NCBI GenBank assembly: GCA_937991535.1
Contig: CALKHN010000002.1
Span: 62,001-126,000 of the forward strand
From: an uncultured Sphingobacteriales bacterium
GTDB lineage: Bacteria; Bacteroidota; Bacteroidia; Chitinophagales; Chitinophagaceae
Length of the DNA: 64,000 nt
Reading direction: 5' to 3'
Every line of letters begins with the position of its first letter. Within the stretch, counting starts at the first letter, position 1. A program made the position numbers and the translations under genes. The notes under the pieces are model-generated. The model searched no databases and was not told the origin of the DNA. It saw nothing but the letters and a program-made list of their open reading frames with translations. Positions 26,893-35,569 of this stretch are shown here, in pieces.

Positions 26893-27564
26893 TCAAAAGC
26901 TGTGATAGAAGGCGATGTTTAGAAACACTTTGTGTACGGGACTTTTTTGTATTAGGCGTTCGATACGATAATCAACGCCACTTTCTATTTTATTGCTATC
27001 AGAAATACTGTATCCTAAATTTGCTAGTCCGCGGATTTCGAGATCTCCCTTTCCGTCCTGAAGCATTCCGAGGTACTCATTATTAAGTTTAAGGTAAAAT
27101 TCTTTTGGGTCAACTTTTAAACCACTTAAAGGTTTTTCCCAGCTTAACCGATAACGCAGACGTAATTGTATGGCTTCATCTTTTTCAAGTGTCTGATCAG
27201 TCCGGATGCGGTGTGACAACCTGGAGCTATACAGCTTTTGAGTTATCGTAAACTGCTGAATAATGCGATGGATGAATTTTCCATCTGATCTTCTGAGCAT
27301 GTAACCGCCTCCAACAGTTGTAGATGGGCTTAGGGTTTTGTTGGCGACAAGTTCCAGGTCTGCTCTTTCGAATTTTGTTTCACTTTTTCCTGCGGGGAAT
27401 GGATTCTGGAAAAAGAGCTGTCTGCCTTCTAATTTTGCATTAATCTTCCAATCGTTTCCAAGACGGACGTCTGTATTGATTTGGGGTAACAGGCCAACCT
27501 GGTTTTGAGCATAGAGGCATGAGCTGACACAGCTTAAAAAAGCAAATAGGATATAACGTTTCAT
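26893..27564 (-). CDS. DUF2490-family outer-membrane protein
   Basis: A 223-residue protein with a signal peptide ending near LYAQ (residue 20) and a beta-barrel-like body of alternating strands (WKINAKLEGRQLFF, LRYRLSWEKPL), ending in the aromatic IAFYHSF typical of outer-membrane barrels. Pattern and length fit DUF2490, which is common in Bacteroidota and of unknown role. It follows the PepSY-like gene by 9 bp, so the two are probably co-transcribed. Confidence 0.82.
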   Translation of the reverse strand: MKRYILFAFLSCVSSCLYAQNQVGLLPQINTDVRLGNDWKINAKLEGRQLFFQNPFPAGKSETKFERADLELVANKTLSPSTTVGGGYMLRRSDGKFIHRIIQQFTITQKLYSSRLSHRIRTDQTLEKDEAIQLRLRYRLSWEKPLSGLKVDPKEFYLKLNNEYLGMLQDGKGDLEIRGLANLGYSISDSNKIESGVDYRIERLIQKSPVHKVFLNIAFYHSF

Positions 27565-27573
27565 GAATGAGAG

Positions 27574-28140
27574 TTAAAAGATCAGATGCTGTTGATTACT
27601 TTCTATGATTTTCTGTTGTCTGATCAGCGCACCATCTTCATTAAACAAGAGTTCATACTCATCCCTGTGTTTATCTTTTCGCCCGGTAATCACGATTTCG
27701 TAATTAGTTTTATACTTCGCCTTGGGCTTATCTCCTTTGATCAGCGACTGCAAGTCGGCAGCCTTGCCGATCCATTGTTTTTGTACTTTTTGCACTTTAA
27801 AGCGTGAAAACTGCTCACCTATGTTGCGCTCAATAATATGTCTTAGCGCTTCCGGGATCTCTTTAAAATTCACAGTCACCTCGATATCCTGAATATTACC
27901 CAGGGTATCAAATTCAGAACTGTAAAGCCTGTCATCTTTTCGAATTTTTGCCTCTATGGATTTTCCGCTGGCACTTTGCTCCATATACCAATTTACTTTT
28001 TTCTCGCTGAAGCTTTCTTTGATGAAATCAAGGGCTTTTGCCGGCACCTCTGAAGGTTTGATTTTGTACTCCCGTTCAACCTTGTCCTGGGCGTATAGCC
28101 CCTGAGCGCTAAAAAATAATATAACGAATAAAATCCTCAT
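27574..28140 (-). CDS. Exported PepSY-like protein
   Basis: About 188 residues with a signal peptide ending at LYAQ; an ATG three codons upstream is also possible. The mature part has two similar halves: VPAKALDFIKESF..KVNWYMEQS and IPEALRHIIERNI..RFKVQKVQKQW. These follow the PepSY/BLIP-like pattern of a helix starting at Pro and followed by a sheet. Such periplasmic proteins bind peptides or act as inhibitors. It is paired with the DUF2490 barrel gene, so the two may form one envelope unit of unknown role. Confidence 0.65.
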   Translation of the reverse strand: MRILFVILFFSAQGLYAQDKVEREYKIKPSEVPAKALDFIKESFSEKKVNWYMEQSASGKSIEAKIRKDDRLYSSEFDTLGNIQDIEVTVNFKEIPEALRHIIERNIGEQFSRFKVQKVQKQWIGKAADLQSLIKGDKPKAKYKTNYEIVITGRKDKHRDEYELLFNEDGALIRQQKIIESNQQHLIF

Positions 28141-28223
28141 ATAAGTCAATCTTTATTGGACTACAAAAATGGATAAAAATAATTGAAACGGGCCTGTGTA
28201 GGCGATATAAGTACGATTGCTCA

Positions 28224-29198
28224 TTACCACACCCCCCTTCTGTGATTTGTTACCCAACGGTACATTCCTGCAATATTAAGCTTGCTCATACTATCGAACC
28301 CTCCCCATTTTTTTACCTTATTTGAAAACTTAACATTGCGGTACAACTGATCCCAACTTTGACCTTGACGAACCAGTGATAAAACCTGGGCATGCAGGTC
28401 AATCATGTATTCCCGCAGGTCTTTTATATTTTCAAGTGTAGCGGGGGTATAATGGCCAACATCTATATAATTAACATCCTGTTTTAAAGCCCAGTCCAAT
28501 GTTTCAATCCAGCCATCATAGTAGAAATCAAGAAAATCATTGTAGGGCATCGTGTTAGATTCGCCTATATCCGTTAACTGCATTGCTTTGTAACCAGGAA
28601 AAGTTACGACCGACATATTGTTTGAATGACTTGGTGCAATATGGTTAAGAATAACTGTTTCGCTTCCTAATTTTATAGTTAATTGTTTTTCATAGACGAT
28701 ATCAGGCACTGCAACCGGAAGCTTTTCGCCAATTATTGCCTCCAATCCATTTTTTTGTACAATGACTTTGGCTCCGGCCTGTTGAAATATTTGGGAACCT
28801 CCGGCATGATCATAATGACCATGCGTTAATATCACATATTTTACCGGCACATTAAATCGTTTTTTTATTTCGTCGTTTAACCAAATGGCTGCCTGGGTAA
28901 GTGCAGGATCAATGACGATGGCTCCTTCTTTTGTGATGAGTACAAGTCCGCTATGTAGTGCAGGTAAAGTACCGTTAGTATGCCTGTACAAATTGCCTTT
29001 AACCTGTACTAAGTTTTTTTCCAGATTTGCTTCCGGTACTCCATAAACATCTGGCAACACTTCACGGGTTTTATACAAAGATTTATCTACATACTCAGCC
29101 CCAATTAGGCTGTCAGTTTTTTGGGCTAAAAGACTTAAACCTGGCAAAAGTGTTATTGAAAGAAACAGTACCCGGAAGATAATTAATTTTGAAATCAT
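28224..29198 (-). CDS. Metallo-beta-lactamase-fold hydrolase, exported
   Basis: A 324-residue protein with a signal peptide (LPGLSLLAQ, about 25 residues) and the metal motif HGHYDH at His126, His128, Asp130 and His131. Further candidate ligands are His in PSHSNNM, Asp in TDIGES and His in DVGHYTP. This fits periplasmic MBL-fold hydrolases, including class B beta-lactamase relatives, but nothing identifies the substrate. The 3' half contains a 286-bp tract identical to the truncated copy at 26248. The gene upstream on the other strand is a broken copy of the 82-residue gene. Confidence 0.9.
   Translation of the reverse strand: MISKLIIFRVLFLSITLLPGLSLLAQKTDSLIGAEYVDKSLYKTREVLPDVYGVPEANLEKNLVQVKGNLYRHTNGTLPALHSGLVLITKEGAIVIDPALTQAAIWLNDEIKKRFNVPVKYVILTHGHYDHAGGSQIFQQAGAKVIVQKNGLEAIIGEKLPVAVPDIVYEKQLTIKLGSETVILNHIAPSHSNNMSVVTFPGYKAMQLTDIGESNTMPYNDFLDFYYDGWIETLDWALKQDVNYIDVGHYTPATLENIKDLREYMIDLHAQVLSLVRQGQSWDQLYRNVKFSNKVKKWGGFDSMSKLNIAGMYRWVTNHRRGVW
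28378..28663 (-). repeat. Perfect 286-bp repeat B, copy 2
   Basis: The counterpart of 26402-26687, here inside the intact metallohydrolase gene. It is probably the donor of the conversion, since the other copy is a pseudogene. Confidence 0.9.
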
Positions 29199-29380
29199 GA
29201 TGCGCTATGTTTTATAAGGTTTAAACAACAGTGTGAAGTATTGTTAACTTCAAAAGTACCCAACTTCAGCACAATCGTTTCTTTTGATACTGTTTTATTA
29301 TGTTCGAAACGGGCCATACAATTACCGCCAGAGCTTATATATGTATACTACACCCAATATCCTAAAAACAGAGTATTGAT

Positions 29381-29569
29381 AACCGAGGTTTTATTATTGA
29401 AAGAGAAGGTAGAATATTCAGGTATATGTTGTACCAGGTTGATGGATTTTATATTGAAGAAATAAGATACCTGAAATGGAATTTGTTATACACTTACCGT
29501 TGTTTTAATGATCCCTCATTGCTGGAAGCGTATTTTGGTGGCATGGAAATTAAAGATATTTTCAAATAA
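29381..29569 (+). pseudogene. 5'-truncated copy of the 82-residue gene
   Basis: The frame continues GREGRIFRYMLYQVDGF to the stop with few differences from the gene at 25683, but the first 18 or so codons are lost and an upstream stop codon prevents a full-length start. Homology fades upstream of the codons for RGFIIEREG. The frame is open through the conserved part, so the decay may be recent. An internal ATG could give a product of about 49 residues, which is probably not functional. Confidence 0.75.
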
Positions 29570-29622
29570 GCCAATTCCCTTCATTACTTATCGGGCTAAT
29601 AAGGCCACTCATCCGAATAACG
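29399..29622 (+). repeat. Segmental repeat A, copy 2
   Basis: Nearly identical to 25761-25983, with a handful of substitutions and one extra base near the end. It ends at ATAACG, where this copy continues into a small hairpin, GCGTCA-ATAA-TGACGC. Confidence 0.85.
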
Positions 29623-29796
29623 CGTCAATAATGACGCAACGCATAGATGGAAACCTATATTTGCAAACCTATTTAGAATTATATCAAATATTCATATATG
29701 GATTGTTTAGCTTTACATTAGTCGGCTTATTCCGGGTTAAAAAAATAAATTTATTCATACTATAATTTTTTATCAGAGGTTGATTATACACAATTC

Positions 29797-29820
29797 AAAC
29801 CCGCAGCAATGCGGGTTTTG
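29797..29820 (+). terminator. Rho-independent terminator, copy 2
   Basis: The same AAACCCGC-AGCAAT-GCGGGTTT hairpin as at 26134, followed by TGTTTT. It lies about 50 bp before the left end of the insertion-sequence remnant. Confidence 0.78.
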
Positions 29821-29868
29821 TTTTGGATTCCAGAATCTTTTCAAAAGATATCAGTGGAGTTTAGTCTC

Positions 29869-30618
29869 AGGGCAAACGCATTAAAAGTTTAAGGTTATCC
29901 CCACCGGTAAATTAAAAACAGGTTGATTATTGGAACAGAAGTTGGTTTTTGCAGAAAAAACATGACAAATATTGTTGATCATTTTAGCTGCCTGCCCGAT
30001 CCCCGTACCAAAGAACATAAAAAGGAACATAAACTAATAGACATTATTTTCATTACCATAGCCGCCGTGATTTGTGGCGACGAAGATTGGAATGATATAA
30101 AGATGCATTTAAATATGGCAAAACAGAACAGATAGATGAGCAAAGCAACCTGGATCACAGCAGGATAGAAAAGCGTACCTGCCGCATAATAACAGCCATG
30201 GAATGGGTATGTAAAGCAGAGGACTGGCAAGGCTTACAAACATTAATAGAAATCAAAAGCGAACGAATCATAAAAGCAACAGGGGTAAAGGAATTCCAGG
30301 TTCGTTATTACATTAGCAGTGCAATATCAACAGCAAAAAAGTTCAATGAAGCCATAAGAGAACATTGGGGAATAGAAAACAACTTACACTGGATATTGGA
30401 TGTGGCGTTTAACGAAGATAATAGTATGAAAAGGGCGGGTTATGCAGCAGAAAACTTTTCCGTTATAAGTAAAATAGCAGTGAATTTAATAAATCAGCAT
30501 GAGCATAAAAAAGGGGCAAGAAAATTAAGTATGAAAACAAAAAGAAAGAAAGCAGGGAGTAATGTACTACTTAGCCGCTATTCTTGCTCACGCAGGGTAA
30601 TTTTAATGCGTTTGCCCT
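29869..30618 (+). mobile_element. Decayed ISAs1-family insertion sequence
   Basis: An 18-bp perfect inverted repeat, AGGGCAAACGCATTAAAA at the left and its complement at 30601-30618, encloses a broken ISAs1-type transposase. No matching target-site duplication was found at the two ends, which suggests an old insertion. The 750-bp length is well below the usual 1.1-1.3 kb for the family because about 0.5 kb of the transposase has been deleted. It forms the left boundary of the metal-efflux region. Confidence 0.85.
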
Positions 30619-30653
30619 CTATGTTAATGCCGATTCTCCCAAATTTCCTTTAA
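29962..30653 (+). pseudogene. ISAs1-family transposase, internally deleted
   Basis: The N-terminal part (DHFSCLPDPRTKEHKKEH, VICGDEDWNDI) and the C-terminal part (HWGIENNLHWILDVAFNED, AAENFSVISKIAVNL) match ISAs1 transposases of about 370 residues. The middle, roughly 190 residues with the first two catalytic Asp residues of the DDE triad, is missing. The two parts are also in different frames, joined around 30125. The last frame reads through the right inverted repeat because its original stop is lost. It is not functional. Confidence 0.9.
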
Positions 30654-30664
30654 TTTCGCATTTC

Positions 30665-31063
30665 ATGAAAAAAGTGTTGCAAAAGATATTATTGCTGTTT
30701 GTCGTAGTAACGGTATTTGCACATAGTACTCTGCCCCACCATCATCATGTTAAAACCCCGGTATCTCTTGAACAGTATCACGATGAAGAAAAACAGCCAG
30801 CAGGTGTTAACCATCACGATAATGATAAAGACGACCATCACGGTATATTTTCTTTTGCTCAGTTGGATGAAAACTTTGTTCCGGTAAATAGTCAAAGCAA
30901 TAGTTTTGAGCTGCCCATTACTTACTTGTCTGCATTAATAGTTACTTATCTATCAGATGATTTTCCAGTCAATATCAAAACGCATTTTGGCTGCTACAAA
31001 GTGTTTCCACCACCTGAAAAGTATTTTCCTTCTTCCTCACTTCGGGGTCCGCCCACTGTTTAA
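30665..31063 (+). CDS. Small His-rich exported protein at the head of the first RND operon
   Basis: A 132-residue protein with a signal peptide (KILLLFVVVTVFAHS), then LPHHHHVKT and an Asp/His-rich stretch (HHDNDKDDHH) that should bind divalent metal ions. It ends FPSSSLRGPPTV. It precedes the CzcA gene by 119 bp and is probably an accessory periplasmic metal-binding protein. No family name is recognised. The start chosen is the ATG that gives the signal peptide; a longer in-frame version begins inside the insertion-sequence remnant. Confidence 0.7.
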   Translation: MKKVLQKILLLFVVVTVFAHSTLPHHHHVKTPVSLEQYHDEEKQPAGVNHHDNDKDDHHGIFSFAQLDENFVPVNSQSNSFELPITYLSALIVTYLSDDFPVNIKTHFGCYKVFPPPEKYFPSSSLRGPPTV

Positions 31064-31182
31064 TATTATTTAGCTGAATGGCTTTTATTTTCTGTTTTAC
31101 AACAGATAATAATTTCCCCGTTCAGTTTTTTTGTGCCTTATTCAAGGCTCATGCTTCATACATTAATAATATTTATACAGAC

Positions 31183-34100
31183 ATGCTCAACAAAATCATT
31201 GAGTTCTCCATAAAGAACAAACTCATTATCGGTCTATTTATAATTGGCCTAATTGGTTATGGCAGTTACCAAATTAAAAAATTGCCCATTGATGCCGTGC
31301 CAGACATCACCGATAACCAGGTACAGGTTATCACTATTGCACCAGCATTGGGTGCTCCGGAAGTTGAACGCCTCATTACTTTTCCTATTGAACAGTCGAA
31401 TGCTAACATACCCGGATTAAAAGAGATAAGAAGTTTTTCCCGTTTCGGTTTGTCGGTTGTGACAATAGTATTTAATGATGAAACAAATGTGTATTGGGCA
31501 AGGCAGCAGGTAACAGAACGGTTGCAGCAGGTGCAGGAACAAATTCCGAAAGGTTTTGGTACACCCAAGCTTGCCCCCGTTACCACAGGGCTGGGAGAAA
31601 TTTATCAATACACGGTTCGTCCAAAAAAAGGATTTGAAAGTAAATACACCGCAATGGACTTGCGAACTATCCAGGACTGGATTGTGCGAAGGCAGTTATT
31701 GGGTGTTAGTGGTGTTGCAGACGTAAGCAGCTTTGGTGGATACCTGAAGCAATATGAAATTTCTGTTGTGCCTGCCAAATTGAAGGCAAACAATATTACA
31801 ATCAATGATGTTTTTGATGCGCTTCAAAATAACAATCAAAACACAGGGGGTGCATACATTGAAAAAGGACCGACTGTTTTGTTTATCCGCAGCGAAGGGT
31901 TAATAGGAACCATTGACGACATCCAAAACATAGTGGTTAAAAATCTTGCCAACGGTACACCGCTTTTAATCCGTGATGTGGCTGATGTAGGGTTGGGCAG
32001 TGCCACCAGGTATGGAGCTATGACTTATAATGGCATACAGGAAGTTTCCGGTGCTGTGGTAATGATGCTGAAAGGCGCTAACAGCAATGAAGTAATAAAA
32101 AATATTAAGGAACGCATTGAGCAAATTAAAAAAACTTTACCTGAAGGTGTTGTGATTGACCCTTTTCTTGACCGTACAAAAATGGTAAACAATTCTATCA
32201 GTACCGTTTCTAAAAATTTATTGGAAGGTGCATTGATTGTAGTATTTGTACTGGTTTTATTTCTTGGAAATTTCCGTGCAGGATTTTTGGTTGCTTCGGT
32301 GATTCCTTTAGCAATGTTATTTGCTGTAATCATGATGAATTTGTTTGGCGTAAGTGGAAACCTTATGAGCCTGGGAGCATTGGATTTTGGTTTGATTGTG
32401 GATGGTGCAGTGATAATTGTTGAGGCTGTTATGCACCGGCTCTCACATAGCAAACATTTCAGTAAAGTCAACCGGTTAAGCCAGGCAGATATGGATGGAG
32501 AAGTGAAACAATCTGCCGGCCGCATGATGAACAGCGCTGTTTTCGGACAAATAATCATCCTGATTGTTTATCTACCCATTTTTTCATTAGAAGGCATAGA
32601 AGGAAAAATGTTCAAACCAATGGCACAAACAGTAGCTTTCGCATTGTTGGGTGCATTTATACTTTCACTCACCTACATCCCAATGATGAGCGCCTTATTT
32701 CTAAGTAAAAAGATTGCTCACAAAAGGAATTTTTCTGACAGGATGATGGGACGACTTGAACGTATCTATCAGCATACGCTTGACAAAGTTTTGCATTTTC
32801 CCAAAACAGTTATTGCATCAGTATTGTCCCTTTTTGCTTTTGCCGTTTTTATACTTACTCAATTAGGCGGTGAATTCATTCCATCTCTTCCCGAAGGCGA
32901 TTTTGCTGTGGAAACAAGGGTATTGCCAGGCAGCAACCTTAATACCTCTATGACTGCGGTTTCAACAGGTGCAAGAATTTTGAGAGAAAAGTTTCCTGAA
33001 GTAATAGAAGTAGTTGGCAAAACAGGAAGCAGCGAAATTCCTACCGACCCCATGCCAATTGATGCAAGCGACATGATGGTTATTTTAAAAGATAAAAGCG
33101 AATGGACATCAGCAAAAACATATCCTGAACTCGAAGCCAAAATGAGTAAAGCCCTGGAAGATGTGCCGGGAGTTACTTTCGGTTTCCAATATCCGGTACA
33201 GATGCGATTTAATGAATTAATATCCGGCGCAAGGCAGGACGTTGTTTGTAAAATCTTTGGGGAGGATTTAGACACGTTGGCATTGTATGCAAATAAAGTA
33301 GGAGGCGTTGTAAACACAGTAAAAGGTTCAAGCGGATTGTATGTAGAAGCTGTTACCGGTATGCCGCAAATTGTAATTCAATATAACCGTGCCGCTATTG
33401 CACAGTATGGTTTAAATATCACCGACATCAATAAAGTAGTAAATACGGCATTTGCAGGTCAAAGCAGCGGAACGGTTTACGAAGGTGAAAAGCGTTTTGA
33501 TTTAGTAGTGCGTTTAAGCGGTGAGCAACGAAAAAACTTACAGGATGTGCAGAATCTTTTAATCCCCACTGCACAGGGCATGCAAATTCCATTAAATAAT
33601 GTTGCAAAGGTGGAAGTGATTGAAGGCCCTAATCAAATTCAACGGGAAGATGCACAGCGTAGAATTATCGTTGGCTTTAATGTTCGTGGACGGGATGTGC
33701 AAAGCATGGTAAAAGAGTTGCAACAGAAAGTTGAGCAACAAATAAAATTGCCGCCGGGCTATTACATTACGTATGGAGGTGCGTTTGAAAATCTGGTGGC
33801 GGCAAGACAAAGATTAAGTATTGCTGTACCTGTTTCGCTGTTATTGATTTTTCTGATGTTGTATTTCGCTTTTCGTTCTGTAAAACATGGCTTACTTATT
33901 TACTCCGCCATTCCGCTTTCAGCAATTGGAGGAATTATAGCATTGGCTTTAAGAGGGATGCCGTTCAGCATTTCGGCAGGTGTGGGTTTCATAGCATTAT
34001 TTGGTGTAGCAGTATTGAACGGTATTGTGTTGGTGGCAGAATTCAACCGCCTAAAAATAGAAGAAGGTCTGCATGATTTAAAAAGAATAGTTATACAGGG

Positions 34101-35559
34101 AACAAAAATCCGTTTACGTCCGGTATTGATGACAGCCTTTGTAGCATCACTTGGTTTTTTACCAATGGCACTCAGCACAGGTGAGGGCGCAGAAGTGCAA
34201 AGACCATTGGCAACAGTTGTAATTGGAGGTTTACTCATTGCAACATTTCTAACCTTATTTGTTTTACCAATTTTATACATGATGTTTGAAAAAGGAATTT
34301 CATTTAAAAGAAAAAAGCCAATGGCTGCAACAGTAGTTTTATTAATAATGTTTTTTTCTTTTCAAAAGGCAAATGCACAAATTTTTTCTGCTAATCAGGA
34401 AATACCAATCACTTTGCAGGCAGCTACTGATACGGCATTGAAAAATAACCTAACCGTTAAAAATGAAAAGCTAAGAGCAGCGTATCAGCAACAATTAATA
34501 AAAACAGCAAAGATTTTGCCATCCACAAATGTTACAGGCGATTTTGGACAAATTAATAGTATTTATGCCGATACGAGATTGGGCATTGCTCAAACTATGA
34601 GTTTCCCAAAAGTGTATGCCAATCAAAGAGTATTGTTAACTGAAGAGTGGAAAAGCAATGTACTGAATGTTGGTGTAAATGAAGCTATACTAAAAAAACA
34701 AGTGGCACAGGTTTATTACTCTCTTTTGTATTTGCAGGAAAAGGAAAAACTATTACAAAAAGTTGACAGTCTTTTTTCCGAATTCTTGAGCAAAGCCATG
34801 CTGCGTTTCAATAGAGGTGAAAGTAATATTCTGGAAAAAACAACTGCCGAAAATCAACGGGGACAAATAGGATTACAGCTAAATCAATTGCAACGGGATG
34901 TGGATTTGCTGCAGTTGCGGTTTCAATTATTGTTAAATACCAATACTGCTTTTTCCCCTTATGAAAAGGACTTTAAGATAAATATATTGGTAAACAGGGA
35001 CAGTACTTTATTACAGACACATCCCGCTATGGAGTATTTAAAACAGCAACAGCAAATAGCGGCGGCGGCAACACAGGTAGAAAAATCTAAATTGTTACCC
35101 AACCTTACACTCGGGTACAATATAATGGGAATACGGGGTACAGGTGCAGACAATAAAGAATACAACAGCACACCACGTTTTCAATCAGTGCAAATCGGTT
35201 TGGGCATACCCATATTTACTAACGGACAAAAGGCAAAAATTAACGCAGCCAAAACCTATGAAAAAGTTGTAGCAAATGACTATGAAGTTAATTTAAAGAA
35301 CTTTGAAAATGCCTATAAAGCAGCCCTTATACAGTATCAAAAATATTCAGAAGCGATATCATATTTTGAAACAACTGCCTTAAAAAATGCTGACCTCATT
35401 ACCAGCACAGCCAATAAACAATTTATAAATGGAGAAATAAATTACCTGGAATGGGTGCTCCTGGTCAACCAGGCTGTTACCATACAAAGCGATTATATCG
35501 AGGCGGTTAAAAACAGAAATGGAAGTGCAGTAGAAATCAATTCTTTTATCACCAAATAA
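31183..35559 (+). CDS. czcA: CzcA-type RND heavy-metal efflux pump fused to a TolC-like domain (copy 1)
   Basis: A 1458-residue fusion. Residues 1-1045 are an HME-RND pump with the N-terminal MLNKIIEFSIKNKL, LPIDAVPDITDNQVQ and the TM4 proton-relay motif DFGLIVDGAVIIVE near residue 400, which is typical of Zn/Co/Ni/Cd pumps rather than Cu/Ag ones. Residues 1047-1458 are a TolC/OEP outer-membrane-channel domain. They open with Met1047 and a signal-peptide-like stretch ending ANAQ. The preferred start is 35 codons inside the longest frame and matches the start of the two paralogues. The adaptor gene follows 10 bp later. Confidence 0.93.
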   Translation: MLNKIIEFSIKNKLIIGLFIIGLIGYGSYQIKKLPIDAVPDITDNQVQVITIAPALGAPEVERLITFPIEQSNANIPGLKEIRSFSRFGLSVVTIVFNDETNVYWARQQVTERLQQVQEQIPKGFGTPKLAPVTTGLGEIYQYTVRPKKGFESKYTAMDLRTIQDWIVRRQLLGVSGVADVSSFGGYLKQYEISVVPAKLKANNITINDVFDALQNNNQNTGGAYIEKGPTVLFIRSEGLIGTIDDIQNIVVKNLANGTPLLIRDVADVGLGSATRYGAMTYNGIQEVSGAVVMMLKGANSNEVIKNIKERIEQIKKTLPEGVVIDPFLDRTKMVNNSISTVSKNLLEGALIVVFVLVLFLGNFRAGFLVASVIPLAMLFAVIMMNLFGVSGNLMSLGALDFGLIVDGAVIIVEAVMHRLSHSKHFSKVNRLSQADMDGEVKQSAGRMMNSAVFGQIIILIVYLPIFSLEGIEGKMFKPMAQTVAFALLGAFILSLTYIPMMSALFLSKKIAHKRNFSDRMMGRLERIYQHTLDKVLHFPKTVIASVLSLFAFAVFILTQLGGEFIPSLPEGDFAVETRVLPGSNLNTSMTAVSTGARILREKFPEVIEVVGKTGSSEIPTDPMPIDASDMMVILKDKSEWTSAKTYPELEAKMSKALEDVPGVTFGFQYPVQMRFNELISGARQDVVCKIFGEDLDTLALYANKVGGVVNTVKGSSGLYVEAVTGMPQIVIQYNRAAIAQYGLNITDINKVVNTAFAGQSSGTVYEGEKRFDLVVRLSGEQRKNLQDVQNLLIPTAQGMQIPLNNVAKVEVIEGPNQIQREDAQRRIIVGFNVRGRDVQSMVKELQQKVEQQIKLPPGYYITYGGAFENLVAARQRLSIAVPVSLLLIFLMLYFAFRSVKHGLLIYSAIPLSAIGGIIALALRGMPFSISAGVGFIALFGVAVLNGIVLVAEFNRLKIEEGLHDLKRIVIQGTKIRLRPVLMTAFVASLGFLPMALSTGEGAEVQRPLATVVIGGLLIATFLTLFVLPILYMMFEKGISFKRKKPMAATVVLLIMFFSFQKANAQIFSANQEIPITLQAATDTALKNNLTVKNEKLRAAYQQQLIKTAKILPSTNVTGDFGQINSIYADTRLGIAQTMSFPKVYANQRVLLTEEWKSNVLNVGVNEAILKKQVAQVYYSLLYLQEKEKLLQKVDSLFSEFLSKAMLRFNRGESNILEKTTAENQRGQIGLQLNQLQRDVDLLQLRFQLLLNTNTAFSPYEKDFKINILVNRDSTLLQTHPAMEYLKQQQQIAAAATQVEKSKLLPNLTLGYNIMGIRGTGADNKEYNSTPRFQSVQIGLGIPIFTNGQKAKINAAKTYEKVVANDYEVNLKNFENAYKAALIQYQKYSEAISYFETTALKNADLITSTANKQFINGEINYLEWVLLVNQAVTIQSDYIEAVKNRNGSAVEINSFITK

Positions 35560-35569
35560 GTTTACAATA

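Noticed and set aside
26802..27086. A 94-codon plus-strand frame over the DUF2490 gene
   Set aside because: It is antisense to the well-supported DUF2490 gene and its product looks random.
29241..29465. A 74-codon frame upstream of the broken small gene
   Set aside because: It is in a different frame from the conserved copy at 25683 and covers decayed sequence.
32025..32558. A 177-codon minus-strand frame inside the first CzcA gene
   Set aside because: It is a shadow of the strongly conserved RND sequence; similar shadows occur at the homologous site of copy 2.
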